Source: Pedobacter sp. HMWF019 (GTDB taxonomy: Bacteria; Bacteroidota; Bacteroidia; Sphingobacteriales; Sphingobacteriaceae). From it: a stretch of 37,309 nucleotides of DNA. How positions within the stretch are numbered: position 1 is the stretch's first letter; each line of letters starts with the position of its first letter. Shown piece by piece: positions 9,627-20,000 of the stretch. Location of the stretch: the NCBI RefSeq assembly GCF_003061025.1, contig NZ_QAIL01000256.1:1-37309 (forward strand), given 5' to 3'. The notes under the pieces were generated by a model. The model saw only the letters and a program-made list of their open reading frames with translations. It did not search any database and had not been told where the DNA came from. The position numbers and the translations under genes were made by a program.

Positions 9627-10418
9627 TTAGTTTATTACTTTGAACCTTTTAGGAACAGTAAACGGAAAATCCAGTTCTACATTGCTTTCTATTTTTGAAA
9701 AGGCAAGTTCAATAGCTGCTTTTTTCAACCCCGCCTGAGAGTTGATCTGGATATTGGACGGGAACAAATAATCTCCAACCTGCTGGTATTCACCATAAAC
9801 AACTTTAAGTGCCTGACCAGACTGCACATCGTTCAAGTTCGTTTCCGAAGCCTTAAGCAACGTATTAAATAAGATCTGATAAGCCAGGCTTTTCCTTTGC
9901 CCCTTCAATAACCAAACACCATTTTGTAAATCAAGGTCTGCGTCTTCTTCTAGAAAACTGCCAACGGCATTTCCTGCAAAAACATCCTGGAGCATTTTAA
10001 AGTTTACCTGTTTGTTGGTAAAGCCATGGATATAACTGAAGGGCTTACTCAGGTAAATATTATCTACGCGGTTCATCATTAACACACTGTCTGGTGTAAT
10101 TAATGCCCGGGCAACCTCTATTCCTGCAAAAGCCGTCACACTTACCCAAATCTTTTTATCCTTTAACATCCGTACATTCACAGAAGCATTGTTGCTATTC
10201 CCATTGATACTGATCTGGGCCTTTCCTTTCATAGACAAAGTCCTGAAAACAATATCCTTGTCCCTGAGCATTTGCAAATTTTCCTTTTTCTTTACATTTA
10301 CCGTATCTGATTTTACAACAGGGGGTGCCACAACAATGGCCTTTTTCGGTTTACAAGCCGCCATTGAAATCATCACAAAAATGAACAGCAGGCAATTATT
10401 TAAAATATCTTTTCTCAT
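9627..10418 (-). CDS. DUF4292-family lipoprotein
   Basis: 263 residues with a lipoprotein signal: MRKDILNN, a hydrophobic stretch, and the lipobox ending MAAC (Cys22). The mature part shows alternating beta-strand-like sequence (KGKAQISINGNSNNASVNVRM, ALITPDSVLMMNRVDNIYL) recalling outer-membrane lipoprotein-carrier (LolA/LolB-like) folds. I recognise the family as DUF4292, typical of Bacteroidota and often next to a TPR gene and an EnvC-like gene, as here. Its function is not established. Its start overlaps the last 23 bases of the TPR gene, which suggests translational coupling. A role in outer-membrane lipoprotein or lipid handling is inference from the fold impression only. Confidence 0.75.
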   Translation of the reverse strand: MRKDILNNCLLFIFVMISMAACKPKKAIVVAPPVVKSDTVNVKKKENLQMLRDKDIVFRTLSMKGKAQISINGNSNNASVNVRMLKDKKIWVSVTAFAGIEVARALITPDSVLMMNRVDNIYLSKPFSYIHGFTNKQVNFKMLQDVFAGNAVGSFLEEDADLDLQNGVWLLKGQRKSLAYQILFNTLLKASETNLNDVQSGQALKVVYGEYQQVGDYLFPSNIQINSQAGLKKAAIELAFSKIESNVELDFPFTVPKRFKVIN

Positions 10419-11760
10419 TGATCTTCTGTTTTAATTTCTCCGATTTACTTCCCAAATCCCTGGCCTGTTTCCACAAGTCAACTGCCTTTTCCTTATTCCC
10501 TTTTAAAGCAAGAATATCGCCATAATGCTCCAGATAAAGCATCTTTTTAGCCGGATTCAATAGTAGTGCCTTCTGTATTTTGGTTTCTGAAAGATCAAAT
10601 TTCGCCAGGTTCATCAGCACCAGGGCATATACATCTTCCACAGAAGCCAGCAACTCCTGCTCTCCAGCTGCCAGTTCTTCTGCCGTTGCTATGTTTTCGA
10701 GTGCAGCCGCATACTGATCTTCACGATGCTGTGCAAAGGCAAGGTAATAATATAAAACCGCTTGATTAGGATAAACAGATACCGCCGCAGAACCAATTTC
10801 GATTGCCCTTTTAAAGTCCTTCTGAGAAAGATAGATATTCAAAACCTGCTCCCAAACCACATAGATCTGCTCAGATAACTGCAGTGATTTTAAATACTGG
10901 GTCAGCGCTTCTTTCGCATCGCCTTGCTTATACAGCAAATCACCATACATCGCAAACAGACGGGGATCGTCCTGATGTGCAGCAACCAATTCTTTCAAAA
11001 TATTACCTGCTGAAGAAATTTGCCCTTCAGCCACATAGTAGTCCACCATAGCCAGGTCAACCTCCAGACTGGAAGGATCCAAAGCTTTTGCCTTCTTTAA
11101 CATATCCAATGCTTCAGACTTTTTACCATCTTTCTGCAGCAAGTTACTGGCGTATAAATAGCTTTTTATATCCTCAGGATGATCTGCAATCACTTCACCA
11201 GCTTCATGCTCCGCTGTCCTGGATTTTTTCTCCTGACTTAAGCGCTTTCTCCCTCTGGAAGATTCAACCGATACACCAAATTTTTTCTCTAATTCATCAT
11301 AGGCCTTCAAAGCACCTGATACATTCCCGGAAATGGCCAGCGCATTACAGCGGTCAAAATAATAAGCATCCACATCAGGCTCCATGACGATCAGCCGTTC
11401 CAGCACCTGTACCAAACCAGGCATATCTCCTTTTCTCTTGTACAGTTCGGCACAGAGCTTCCAATACCAAATGTTATTAGAATTAAGCTCCATGGCCTTC
11501 TTCAGCGCGAATTCAGATTCCTGCAATTTATTTTGCCGGTAATCCAAACTGGCAATCTCGTAGTAAGCATCTGCCTGTCTGGGGTCCAGACTTACTACTT
11601 TATTAAAACTCTCCACAGCTTTAATATAGTTTTCATTGATTTTGTAGCGGATGCCATCAAAAAAAAAGCCCTTAACCAAATTACTATCAGCCTGAACTGT
11701 CTTTTGAGCAAAAGCAGGAAACGCAACAAATAGAAAAATAGTTAAGGCCCTGTATTTCAT
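10396..11760 (-). CDS. Exported tetratricopeptide-repeat protein
   Basis: 454 residues from the ATG at 11758-11760, which begins a clean signal peptide (MKYRALTIFLFVAFPAFAQ). The frame stays open 18 codons further upstream, but that extension would run into dut and destroy the signal peptide. The mature protein is a string of TPR units, with typical helices such as ADAYYEIASLDYRQNKLQESE, ALDMLKKAKALDPSS, LFAMYGDLLYKQGDAKEALTQYL and YLEHYGDILALKGNKEKAVDLW. It is most likely a periplasmic or outer-membrane-associated scaffold. The start lies 7 bases after the dut stop and its 3' end overlaps the DUF4292 gene by 23 bases. No enzymatic motif is visible. Confidence 0.88.
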   Translation of the reverse strand: MKYRALTIFLFVAFPAFAQKTVQADSNLVKGFFFDGIRYKINENYIKAVESFNKVVSLDPRQADAYYEIASLDYRQNKLQESEFALKKAMELNSNNIWYWKLCAELYKRKGDMPGLVQVLERLIVMEPDVDAYYFDRCNALAISGNVSGALKAYDELEKKFGVSVESSRGRKRLSQEKKSRTAEHEAGEVIADHPEDIKSYLYASNLLQKDGKKSEALDMLKKAKALDPSSLEVDLAMVDYYVAEGQISSAGNILKELVAAHQDDPRLFAMYGDLLYKQGDAKEALTQYLKSLQLSEQIYVVWEQVLNIYLSQKDFKRAIEIGSAAVSVYPNQAVLYYYLAFAQHREDQYAAALENIATAEELAAGEQELLASVEDVYALVLMNLAKFDLSETKIQKALLLNPAKKMLYLEHYGDILALKGNKEKAVDLWKQARDLGSKSEKLKQKINEKRYFK

Positions 11761-11767
11761 TTTCTTT

Positions 11768-12199
11768 TTATTTACCTGTATGTCCGTATCCACCCGCGCC
11801 GCGAGCAGTATCACTGAGTTCTTCTACAGCTGCCCAACTCACCGTTTCGTGTTTCGCAATAATCATCTGAGCTATACGATCCCCATTATTCACTGTAAAG
11901 TCTGTATCGGAAAGGTTCACAAGCAGCACTTTAATCTCTCCCCTGTAATCTGCATCAATTGTACCAGGCGAATTTACTATACTGATCCCATGCTTATAGG
12001 CTAAGCCACTTCTTGGGCGAATCTGAGCCTCATAACCAACAGGCAATTCCATATGGAGGCCGGTCGGAATCAGAACCCTTTGCAAAGGCTTAATCACAAC
12101 TTCATGTTCAACAAAAGCACGCATATCCATACCTGCAGCATGTTCAGTTTCGTACGCTGGCAAGGCATGTCCCGAATTATTGATAATATTTATCTTCAT
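11768..12199 (-). CDS. dut: Deoxyuridine 5'-triphosphate nucleotidohydrolase (dUTPase)
   Basis: 143 residues, the standard size of trimeric dUTPases. The conserved motifs are present in order: I AGMDMRA (22-28), II RPRSGLA (61-67), [14 protein letters not shown] (79-89, with the catalytic Asp in the IDADYRG segment), [11 protein letters not shown] (about 106-114), and the C-terminal motif [12 protein letters not shown] (133-143), which closes over the active site. It hydrolyses dUTP to dUMP and pyrophosphate, keeping uracil out of DNA and feeding dTMP synthesis. It sits 7 bases from both the flippase stop upstream and the TPR start downstream, so it belongs to the same operon. Confidence 0.97.
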   Translation of the reverse strand: MKINIINNSGHALPAYETEHAAGMDMRAFVEHEVVIKPLQRVLIPTGLHMELPVGYEAQIRPRSGLAYKHGISIVNSPGTIDADYRGEIKVLLVNLSDTDFTVNNGDRIAQMIIAKHETVSWAAVEELSDTARGAGGYGHTGK

Positions 12200-12206
12200 C
12201 TGATCT

Positions 12207-13691
12207 TTATTTTGTATTTAAAATTTTCTTAATGTCGTCTTTTTCCATAAAATAAATGCCCGCTACAAATAAAATAAGCAGACCATTACCAATATAGATA
12301 TTCTGTTTAAAGGTATAAAAAGACAAATAAACCAACACTATCGAAGTAGCAAGATAGCCCAATGTTCTTTTTAAATTATATGGTATCGGATAATACTTCT
12401 GACCAAGAAGGTAAGAAATGACCATGATAATCAAATAAGCCATCATACTCACCCAAGCCGAGCCCATGTAGCTGTATTTAGGAATGAGAACAATATTCAT
12501 CACAATAGTAAAAACCGCACCTACTAAAGAAATATATAAGCCATAACGGGTCTGATCAGATAACCTGTACCACACCGAGAGATTCATATAAATACCCAGG
12601 CATACATACCCGAATAACAAATAAGGAACAGCCGGAAGACCAATCCAATACTTACTGGCAATAAAATGTTTCAGCAAATCTAAATTTGCAATCAAGCCCA
12701 CAAATAAAATGGCCAGGGCGAGAACAAAATAATTCAGAATAGTTGCGTAAGTATTCTTTGCATTTTTATTTTTTGCATGGCTAAAGAAAAAAGGCTCCGC
12801 CCCCAATCTAAAAGCCGTATTAAAAATACTGATAAAAATGGCCAGTTTACAAACCGCTCCATAGATCCCAGTTTCCTGATCAGCTATATTGTGCGGCAAG
12901 TATTTACTCAGTAAAATCTTATCCAGATTTTCATTGACAATAAAAGACAAGTTTGCCACGAGTACCGGCCAACTGTAGCCAAACATCTTATAAAAAAGCA
13001 CTTTATCAAACTTAATCTCCAGCTCCATAAACTGAGGTAGAAGCAGCAGAAACGTCACCAGGCTGGCTACCAGATTAGAGATAAATACATAGCCTACCCA
13101 TCCAGCCCTAAACCAGCTTTCCAGCCAATGCGCACCCACCATCTGGTGTTTAATAATGAAGGGAATCACAAAAATAAAAATAAGGTTAAGGCCCACAAAA
13201 CAACCAATATTCAAAAATTTGATCAGGCTATACCGAAAAGGTTTACCATCCGCTCTAAGCTTAGCAAAGGGAATTACGCAAATAGCATCCAGAAAAAGAA
13301 ACCAGGAAAAATAACGAACATAGCGGCGCTGATCGTCCAGTCCAGCCATGGAACCATTCATCGTGAATTTTGCAAAATAGTCTGTAAAAACCAGCCCGGT
13401 GATTAAAACCAGAGCAGAGATGAAAGCAATAATCCAAAAACTGTTGTTGTAAACTTCCTTTTTCTTATCCTCATACTTATTGAGGTAACGAAAAAAAGTA
13501 GTCTCCATACCAAATGCCAGGATAACATTGAGGATAGAGGCATAACTGTACATTTTGGTAAAGATTCCGTATACACCTTCCGCATATACCCGCGTATAGA
13601 TTGGAGTCAGAATAAAATTGAATAACCTTGAAAATATGGTACTTATCCCATAGATCATCGTCTGACCAGCAAATTTTTTAAAAACAGACAC
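12207..13691 (-). CDS. Polysaccharide/oligosaccharide flippase (Wzx-like, MATE/MOP superfamily)
   Basis: 494 residues, strongly hydrophobic, with about 12-14 membrane-spanning stretches spread over the full length. The N-terminus ([26 protein letters not shown]) is typical of the polysaccharide-transporter branch of the MOP superfamily. Such proteins flip undecaprenyl-linked sugars for O-antigen, capsule or exopolysaccharide across the inner membrane. No glycosyltransferases are adjacent, so the substrate is unknown. The start is GTG at 13689-13691, only 3 bases after the acylphosphatase stop. An ATG lies 11 codons downstream, but the GTG start gives the expected amphipathic N-terminus. Confidence 0.85.
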   Translation of the reverse strand: MSVFKKFAGQTMIYGISTIFSRLFNFILTPIYTRVYAEGVYGIFTKMYSYASILNVILAFGMETTFFRYLNKYEDKKKEVYNNSFWIIAFISALVLITGLVFTDYFAKFTMNGSMAGLDDQRRYVRYFSWFLFLDAICVIPFAKLRADGKPFRYSLIKFLNIGCFVGLNLIFIFVIPFIIKHQMVGAHWLESWFRAGWVGYVFISNLVASLVTFLLLLPQFMELEIKFDKVLFYKMFGYSWPVLVANLSFIVNENLDKILLSKYLPHNIADQETGIYGAVCKLAIFISIFNTAFRLGAEPFFFSHAKNKNAKNTYATILNYFVLALAILFVGLIANLDLLKHFIASKYWIGLPAVPYLLFGYVCLGIYMNLSVWYRLSDQTRYGLYISLVGAVFTIVMNIVLIPKYSYMGSAWVSMMAYLIIMVISYLLGQKYYPIPYNLKRTLGYLATSIVLVYLSFYTFKQNIYIGNGLLILFVAGIYFMEKDDIKKILNTK

Positions 13692-13694
13692 GGG

Positions 13695-13967
13695 CTACCT
13701 TTTAAGAATTTCGAAATTGCGATAGTTTTTAAACTCTGCAGGGCTTACCTCTACAAGTTCAATTTTAGAACGATCCGGTCCTTCGTGGCACCATTCGGTA
13801 AAGATCTCCAGCTGCAGATCATCACCTTCCGCTTCTATATAAACAGAGCCATCCTTTTCATTTCTGATCAGGCCTCTTACCCCCATCTGATCTGCGATAG
13901 CTTTGGTCGTAGCCCTGAAGGAAACACCCTGTACCTTTCCCGTTATTTTAATATTAATATGCTTCAT
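13695..13967 (-). CDS. Acylphosphatase
   Basis: 90 residues, the family size. The signature GKVQGVSFR (10-18) supplies the phosphate-binding Arg18, and LIRNEKDGSVYIEAEG supplies the catalytic Asn36. It hydrolyses carboxyl-phosphate bonds such as that of acetyl phosphate; its cellular role in bacteria is poorly defined. The frame is open for 14 more codons upstream, but that extension overlaps the preceding gene, while the chosen ATG (13965-13967) gives MKHINIKITG, the normal start, 13 bases after the upstream stop. Part of the dense minus-strand run. Confidence 0.93.
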   Translation of the reverse strand: MKHINIKITGKVQGVSFRATTKAIADQMGVRGLIRNEKDGSVYIEAEGDDLQLEIFTEWCHEGPDRSKIELVEVSPAEFKNYRNFEILKR

Positions 13968-13980
13968 TTTATTCTTGCTT

Positions 13981-14940
13981 TTAGCGATGAACTTCAAAGT
14001 CCATTTCACTAATTCTCCTTTTTTCTGATAAAAATTCTTTCCAGATGCGCTGCAAAATGGCCGCAGCAGGCTCCACCTGGTTTATTGCAGCAGATATTTG
14101 ACCAATCTCCAGTTCACCTTCTTCCATATCCCCTTCAAACATTCCGGCCTTAGCCCTTGCCCGCCCCAGCAACTCCCGCAACTGGTCGGCATCAAGGCCT
14201 TCATTTTCTGCTTTTATTACTTTTTCTGCAAAAGTATTATTTAATAACCGCACCGGCACCAATTTTTTCAGGCTTAATCTTGTATCGCCCTCTCCGGCAC
14301 CAATAATCTTCTTTTTAAAATTGTCATGAGCCGACGATTCCCGGGCAACAGCAAATGCAGATCCTACCTGTACCCCCTCGGCCCCTAAAGCAAAAGCGGC
14401 CAGCATGGCCGCCCCACTGCCTATTCCTCCGGCAGCAATTACGGGTATTTTGACTTCACTTTTAACCAGCGGAATCAAGCACAAAGTCGTTGTTTCTTCC
14501 CTTCCATTATGCCCTCCCGCCTCAAAGCCTTCCGCAACAACGGCATCTACCCCGCAGGATTCTGCTTTAAGTGCGAACTTTGTATTGGCCACCACATGCA
14601 CTACTGTGATGCCATGTTGTTTCAGAAAACCCGTCCAGGTACCTGGATTTCCTGCAGAAGTAAAAACAATCTTTACACCTTCTTCAACCAGGATCTGCAT
14701 AATTTCTTCCGCATTTGGATAAAGCAGAGGTACATTTACCGCAAAGGGATAAACTGTTGCTGCTTTACACTTCTGAATATGCGTTTTAAGCACATCGGGA
14801 TACATAGACCCCGCCCCGATGATCCCTAAACCACCGGCATTCGAAACTGCAGAAGCCAGTTTCCAGCCACTGCACCAAATCATCCCGGCCTGTATTACCG
14901 GATATTTTATCTTAAATAAATCAGTTATTCTGTTGGACAT
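13981..14940 (-). CDS. FMN-dependent nitronate monooxygenase / 2-nitropropane dioxygenase-type oxidoreductase
   Basis: 319 residues from ATG 14938-14940; an in-frame TTG two codons upstream is less likely. A TIM-barrel of the NPD family is evident: IKYPVIQAGMIWCSG at the N-terminus, VVAEGFEAGGHNG around 140, and the FMN-phosphate-binding segment PVIAAGGIGSGAAM followed by GAEGVQVGSAF. The family includes nitronate monooxygenases and the FabK enoyl-ACP reductases, and the sequence alone does not settle which. It sits between the amidohydrolase (7 bases upstream) and acylphosphatase genes in the same run. Confidence 0.82.
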   Translation of the reverse strand: MSNRITDLFKIKYPVIQAGMIWCSGWKLASAVSNAGGLGIIGAGSMYPDVLKTHIQKCKAATVYPFAVNVPLLYPNAEEIMQILVEEGVKIVFTSAGNPGTWTGFLKQHGITVVHVVANTKFALKAESCGVDAVVAEGFEAGGHNGREETTTLCLIPLVKSEVKIPVIAAGGIGSGAAMLAAFALGAEGVQVGSAFAVARESSAHDNFKKKIIGAGEGDTRLSLKKLVPVRLLNNTFAEKVIKAENEGLDADQLRELLGRARAKAGMFEGDMEEGELEIGQISAAINQVEPAAAILQRIWKEFLSEKRRISEMDFEVHR

Positions 14941-14947
14941 GTGCAAA

Positions 14948-16120
14948 TTAAATTATCCTTCTAACACTCGTTTTACCACTAATTTTTCCTTCAGGGGCAA
15001 ATTCCACGAGGTTAATTCCAGGTCGCTTTCCCTTTTCCAAAGTTCCGTACTGTTCCTCAATGCCCAGATAAGCAGCCCCATTGCATGTTGCCCATTCCAG
15101 TAAAGTTTCAAAACTCAAGTTAAAATTTTCCTGGAGTGTTTTCATTTCAGCCAATATACTCAACTGATGATTGCTCGCCAGACTGTCTGTTCCCAGGGTT
15201 ATTTTAAGATTTGCTTCAGCCAGCATTTGCACATCAGGCAACCTGTTTTCTATATATTGATTGGCATTAGGGCACAAACACCAGTACAAACCATCATGAA
15301 CCGACGTTGCATAACGAATATCCTCTGCAGAGGTTAAGGTATTATGGACCAGGAGTACCTTACTCCCAGGTAATTCTTCAACAACACTTTGCAGGGAACT
15401 TTTTCCTGTAGCAGAAAAAAAAGAAATATCCAGTCCTAAAAATTCATATAATTTCAAAAATGCACCCTGATTAAATTGGAAAAAAAGATTTTCATCCTCC
15501 GTTTCCTGATTGTGCATACTCAGCAGATTATCCTCTTTCAGGCTATAGTCTTTAATAGCCGCAAAAAGTTCTTTAGATATAGAATAGGGTGCATGTGGAA
15601 CAATCGAAGCCTTTAAAGGTGTAAACTCCTCTTTCATCTTTAATGCCTTTTCAAATATTGTCTTGGCCTGCGCAGGATTAAATCCTAACGTTTCAATAAA
15701 AGTATGGTAATATAATCTACTTCCTGACTTTATAGCCCTGGAAACTAGCTGATTGGAAATATCCCCAACCGCCACAATGCCATTTTCCAGCATTTCCCGG
15801 TCTGCCTTTTGCATTGCCTCTAAAATCAATTCCTCGCTGCTGTCGCGATATTTAATCACCTGCTGAACAAAACCCTGGAGTCCTGTTTGTTCAGCAATTT
15901 TTCCAAAAAGATGAGACAACTCTAAATGACAATGGGTATTGATTAAGCCTGGAACCAAAAAGCCCTCGTAATACTTTATGTTTTCAATACCCTGTTCCTT
16001 TGCCTGTTCTACATGGAGGACAGCATGAACCGTCCCGTCCTCTTCCAGGGCAATTACCCCATTTTCTACAGGCGGAGAAGAAACCGGATAAACAACGGAC
16101 GCGGATATATATTGAAGCAT
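14948..16120 (-). CDS. Amidohydrolase-superfamily deaminase-like protein
   Basis: 390 residues from ATG 16118-16120 (a GTG two codons upstream is the alternative). Metal-dependent amidohydrolase motifs are present: PGLINTHCHLELSH with the His-x-His pair at 63 and 65, PHAPYSIS (His at about 176), a His at about 203 (MHNQETEDE), and LGTDSLASN with the metal-binding Asp at about 312. This arrangement fits the cytosine/guanine/aminofutalosine deaminase group (SsnA/Atz-like); the LELSH sequence after the metal pair also resembles aminofutalosine deaminases. The substrate cannot be set from sequence, and no other menaquinone-pathway gene is nearby. It heads the minus-strand run and is divergent from the WYL regulator. 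Confidence 0.8.
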   Translation of the reverse strand: MLQYISASVVYPVSSPPVENGVIALEEDGTVHAVLHVEQAKEQGIENIKYYEGFLVPGLINTHCHLELSHLFGKIAEQTGLQGFVQQVIKYRDSSEELILEAMQKADREMLENGIVAVGDISNQLVSRAIKSGSRLYYHTFIETLGFNPAQAKTIFEKALKMKEEFTPLKASIVPHAPYSISKELFAAIKDYSLKEDNLLSMHNQETEDENLFFQFNQGAFLKLYEFLGLDISFFSATGKSSLQSVVEELPGSKVLLVHNTLTSAEDIRYATSVHDGLYWCLCPNANQYIENRLPDVQMLAEANLKITLGTDSLASNHQLSILAEMKTLQENFNLSFETLLEWATCNGAAYLGIEEQYGTLEKGKRPGINLVEFAPEGKISGKTSVRRII

Positions 16121-16183
16121 GGGCACAAATTACGGCTATACAAATCAATCCAGCAAATTAAGCCGGAGGCCTTTCAAATTTAT

Positions 16184-16191
16184 TACATTTG
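16184..16191 (+). promoter_or_regulatory. Bacteroidota -7 promoter element (TACATTTG) for the WYL regulator
   Basis: TACATTTG followed by C is an exact match to TAnnTTTGY, 23 bases before the ATG of the regulator. It falls inside the longer open frame that begins at 16119, which supports the downstream start at 16215. No clear -33 TTTG box is seen. Confidence 0.55.
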
Positions 16192-16214
16192 CAGACATCA
16201 TCAACCCCACCCTA

Positions 16215-16904
16215 ATGAACCGGATAGACAGGCTTTTTGGAATACTAGTCTTACTTCAAACTAAGAAATATATTACTGCAGAAAAAATTTCAGATCATTA
16301 CCAGATCAGCATAAGAACGGTCTACAGAGATATAAAGGCACTGATTGAACAAGGTATCCCCATCAGCTTTGAACAACCAAAAGGCTATTTTATAGTGCAG
16401 GGATATTTCCTGCCGCCAGTTTCTTTTAATACAGAAGAAGCCAATGCACTGCTCATTATGGAAAGGCTTGTTGCCGGATTCACAGACCAGTCTATTCAGA
16501 CACATTATTCAAGCGCGCTGAATAAAGTTAAAGCGGTACTTAGGAGTCAGCAAAAAGAAAAACTGGAATTCTTAAACGAAAACATCAAACTACAATTACC
16601 TGATTATATAAAGAACGAATTTCAGCATTTATCAGTTCTTCAACATGTAATTTCATCCAAAACTCTTATAGAGCTGGACTACATCAACAACAATAATGAA
16701 AGCAGCTTAAGGACTGTAGAGTCCATAGGGCTCATTTTTTATGCCTTTAACTGGCACCTGATTGCCTGGTGCCACTTGCGGGCAGAATACCGTGATTTCA
16801 GGGTTTCCAGAATTGGAAGGATCAGATGCCTGGAATTGCCGTTCCAGAAACAAGATCATATGTCTGTTGCAGATTACATGAAAAAGCTACCCGTCAATTA
16901 CTAA
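16215..16904 (+). CDS. YafY/WYL-family transcriptional regulator
   Basis: 229 residues from the ATG at 16215. An N-terminal winged helix-turn-helix occupies about 1-58 (ITAEKISDHYQISIRTVYRDIKALIEQGIPI). A WYL domain occupies about 135-205, including the FNWHLIAWCHLRAEYRDFRVSRI segment in place of the canonical Trp-Tyr-Leu core. WYL proteins bind ligands such as nucleotides or ssDNA and mostly repress neighbouring or DNA-stress genes. The frame is open to 16119, but that part overlaps the divergent amidohydrolase start and contains the promoter element, so the shorter start is chosen. It could control the divergent amidohydrolase run; this is inference. Confidence 0.88.
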   Translation: MNRIDRLFGILVLLQTKKYITAEKISDHYQISIRTVYRDIKALIEQGIPISFEQPKGYFIVQGYFLPPVSFNTEEANALLIMERLVAGFTDQSIQTHYSSALNKVKAVLRSQQKEKLEFLNENIKLQLPDYIKNEFQHLSVLQHVISSKTLIELDYINNNNESSLRTVESIGLIFYAFNWHLIAWCHLRAEYRDFRVSRIGRIRCLELPFQKQDHMSVADYMKKLPVNY

Positions 16905-16942
16905 TGAAACCTATACAATGAAGCAAACAAAGAGCAGATGAA

Positions 16943-16980
16943 TCCGCATATACTCCGCATCTAGTCTGCATATAGTCCGC
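16943..16980. repeat. Tandem 11-bp direct repeats between convergent genes
   Basis: Three head-to-tail 11-base units, TCCGCATATAC (16943-16953), TCCGCATCTAG (16954-16964) and TCTGCATATAG (16965-16975), are followed by a partial TCCGC (16976-16980). The heptamer AATCCGC at the left edge recurs inverted as GCGGATT at 16997-17003. The block lies in the 156-base gap between the 3' ends of the WYL regulator and the AsmA-like gene. No T-run or promoter element overlaps it. The 11-bp period puts each unit on roughly the same DNA face, as iterated protein sites would be, but no function is shown. Confidence 0.7.
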
Positions 16981-17060
16981 CTTTTACCGGGAATACGCGG
17001 ATTAGATATAGATTTTATGCATTATAAAAGCAGAGTCATATACTCCCTGTTATAGCTGAG

Positions 17061-20000
17061 TTATTCTTCTGTTTCTTCCAGCTTACCTTCTTTATTTCTC
17101 TTTAGGCTTACTTTCGGTTTTTCCTGGGTACCGGTAATACTCAATGGAATACCAATCAGACCAAAAGGAGGAAGTCCAAGTCTTCCGCTCATATTGAGCC
17201 TCCCATCAAAACTAACCTGCCCTTCAAACCTCGGCCTGAATCCGGCAACGCGCATCTTAAACCGTTCAATGGTGATAATATTCTTATTAATCGTACTTTT
17301 TATATTGACTTCCGAAAGATCAGGATTGCTTAAACTATCCCTTTTTGTGGCTTTACCCACTGCATTCATAAATTTAAATCCACTTAGGCTGATCTTTTTA
17401 AGAGACAAGGTTCCCCCTCCCTTTAAGGAAGGATAAACCGGTGCCATGTTCTGGTTCAATTTACCAGACAATTGATAGTCCAGACCAACAATTCCTTTAG
17501 CCTTGCCTGCTGAACTGGCCAGCTCTCTAAACATTTTGATCTCTTTATAAGCCCTGGCAATATTAAATTCTTTAGCCAGGATATGGTAATCGAAAACGGC
17601 AGATTTAGGTGTCAAACTTTTGTAGGTCGCATCCATAGTCACAGGTGCATCGATGATGTTAAAGGCTGTTTGGCTTAAGGTCATCACACCACCATTCAAG
17701 CCAAGGCTCCCTTTTGCGTTCTTAATCAGCATACCTTTATAATGTACCGCATCAGCACTCGCCGTTAACGAAACATTTAAATTGTCAGGGATCAGGATCA
17801 CCCCGGAGCCAGAAGATGTCGCCGTTATTCCAGTTCCCTCGTTATACACCATTAATTCATCTGCAAACAGATGTTTACTTTGTAAATTGAACTGCCCGGT
17901 CAGCTTCGCCGTCTTACTCAGCGCATAATTAACTACATTTCCAAGCTCTCCGTCCATTTTAAAATCCGACGCCCCGTAAGTCGCATTGAACTGTTCAAAT
18001 TTCATTTTATCCTGAAAGAAAGAAAACACTCCATTTTTAATCAGGAAAGACTTTGGAAAAAGATCGGATTGAAGGGCCAGATCATGAACAACCACCTTGC
18101 CTTTATTATTCAGTTTACCATACCGGCCGGCCATCGCATCACTTTGCAAACCCTGAAGAGACACATTGGTAAAAACCGTTCCCTTTACCCCATAACCCTT
18201 CAATGCAAAAAGCTTATAGATTTTACCTATATCTATAGTTCCTTTCGATTGAACCCGATACGCTACGTTGTCAAAATTCTTCACATCCGCTTTTAATAAA
18301 AAGGGTTGTGTACCCAATTGGAAGGAAACAGGCTTAATATTTAAGCGGGTACCTTTCAGTGTGCCATCCTGATTAACCAGTGAAGCATCAACTACAATAT
18401 GTTCTAAAGCCTGATCAAAATTCTTCGTCTTTATCCGTCCGTTATTCAAATGAATTGTAGCTTCTGTGACCGGAAATAATCTTTTACGTTTATTATAGCT
18501 TCCTTTTGTTTTTACATCCAGATTCAGCACGCCGCTTAAATCAAGATCCTTTACCGGATAAAAGCTTTTCAGTTCAGCAAAATTAAACACAGATTTTAAG
18601 TCTGAATTTACAGTGATGTTATCCGTAGTCCGAAAATTCACAAAACCACGAATATAATTATCCAATGCCTGGATATGAATTTGACTGATATCAAACCAGG
18701 TACTTTTATATTGTCCATCCTTGTTTTCCCCGGTAAGGCTAAAATTAATATGATCAATCGCTACAGGCAGAGAAGCGTATTTAAAATACCCTCCGGTAAG
18801 AGAAGACTTCAAATCAAATCTGGGAATCGTTGCAATAACCGTATCTATCTGTCTGATTCCACTTTTGACTACTTTTTTGGTGTATTTACCATCCGCTTTA
18901 AGATCCAAAGCCAAACGGCCCTTTAAATGCTCCAGCTGGAAAACCCTGGCCCACTTTTCCAGATCAATGGCAGCCCTGGTTTTAACATGAACTTCAGGAT
19001 TTTTTAAGCCGTTAAGCTTCACCACCGCATTCACGTGATCTTTCCCCATTGTAAAGTAAAGACTATCCATATTGATATATAAACTATCTGGATTTAAACC
19101 CGGAAGACGTGTCTGCAGGTTCAAAAACAGGTTGCGAATCGGCAATGGGGCTTTCGGATTATTGATCTCCCCATCACGTATTTTCATATTAAAGGCAAGG
19201 GCAGGCATGGTTTTACTTTTGGCCAGATATTTCCCGATCAGGGAAGCATTAATTTCTGCATAACCTTTAATATTGGTTTTCTCCATGCGGTCAGCAATAG
19301 CTGGTGGAAGCGCAGTAAAAATATTATGCAAATCGGTTTCCTTAGCAACAGTCTTAAAGTTAATATCATAGCCATCCTTTAAAAAAGAAAAACGGCCCAC
19401 AAACTGGATCGGCAGCGAATTAATTTTCAAATCATTTTCGTTAAAGATCAAATCCAGGGAATTTGTATTGATCTTTGTAAGCAGTTTAGCATTGATCTTT
19501 TTATGAACCAGGTAAGCCTGCTTATTATAATACAGATCCAATGTATCGATTACGGCATTACTTTTCAGATCAAAGATCGCCTTGCTTAAGTCTCCTTTTC
19601 CCGAATAGTTCAAGCCAGTAGCCTTTACCATCATCGGAATAGACAGATCATCATAAATCAAGTTACTTTTATTGATAAAAATCCCTTCAATCTTTACCGC
19701 CGTAGAAATGGTGTCCTGCGCTTTAGCAGAGGTATCCACCTTGCTTTTAAAGACATTGTAATTCGCATTTCCCTTTTCATCCACTTTTACGTGAATATCT
19801 GCCTGATCTAAAAAGATCTGGTCAATTTTTATTTCGCTGGAAAAAACAGAGCCTAGATTTACCCGGAACGACAGTTCTTTTGCATAAAGAAGTGTCTCTT
19901 TTTGAAAAGGCGCCGCACCTTTCAAAGTAAAATCATTTAAGCTTAAAGTTAAGGAAGGAAAATGCTTAAAAAAGGAAAGGCTGCTTTGGCCGAATTTCAC

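Noticed and set aside
11761-11814. 18-codon extension of the TPR protein into dut
   Set aside because: It would bury the signal peptide that starts at ATG 11758-11760.
16119-16214. 32-codon N-terminal extension of the WYL regulator
   Set aside because: It overlaps the start of the divergent amidohydrolase gene and contains an exact promoter -7 element; the winged helix begins right after ATG 16215.
16943-16980. CRISPR array
   Set aside because: The units are 11 bases and directly adjacent with no spacers, and there are no cas genes.
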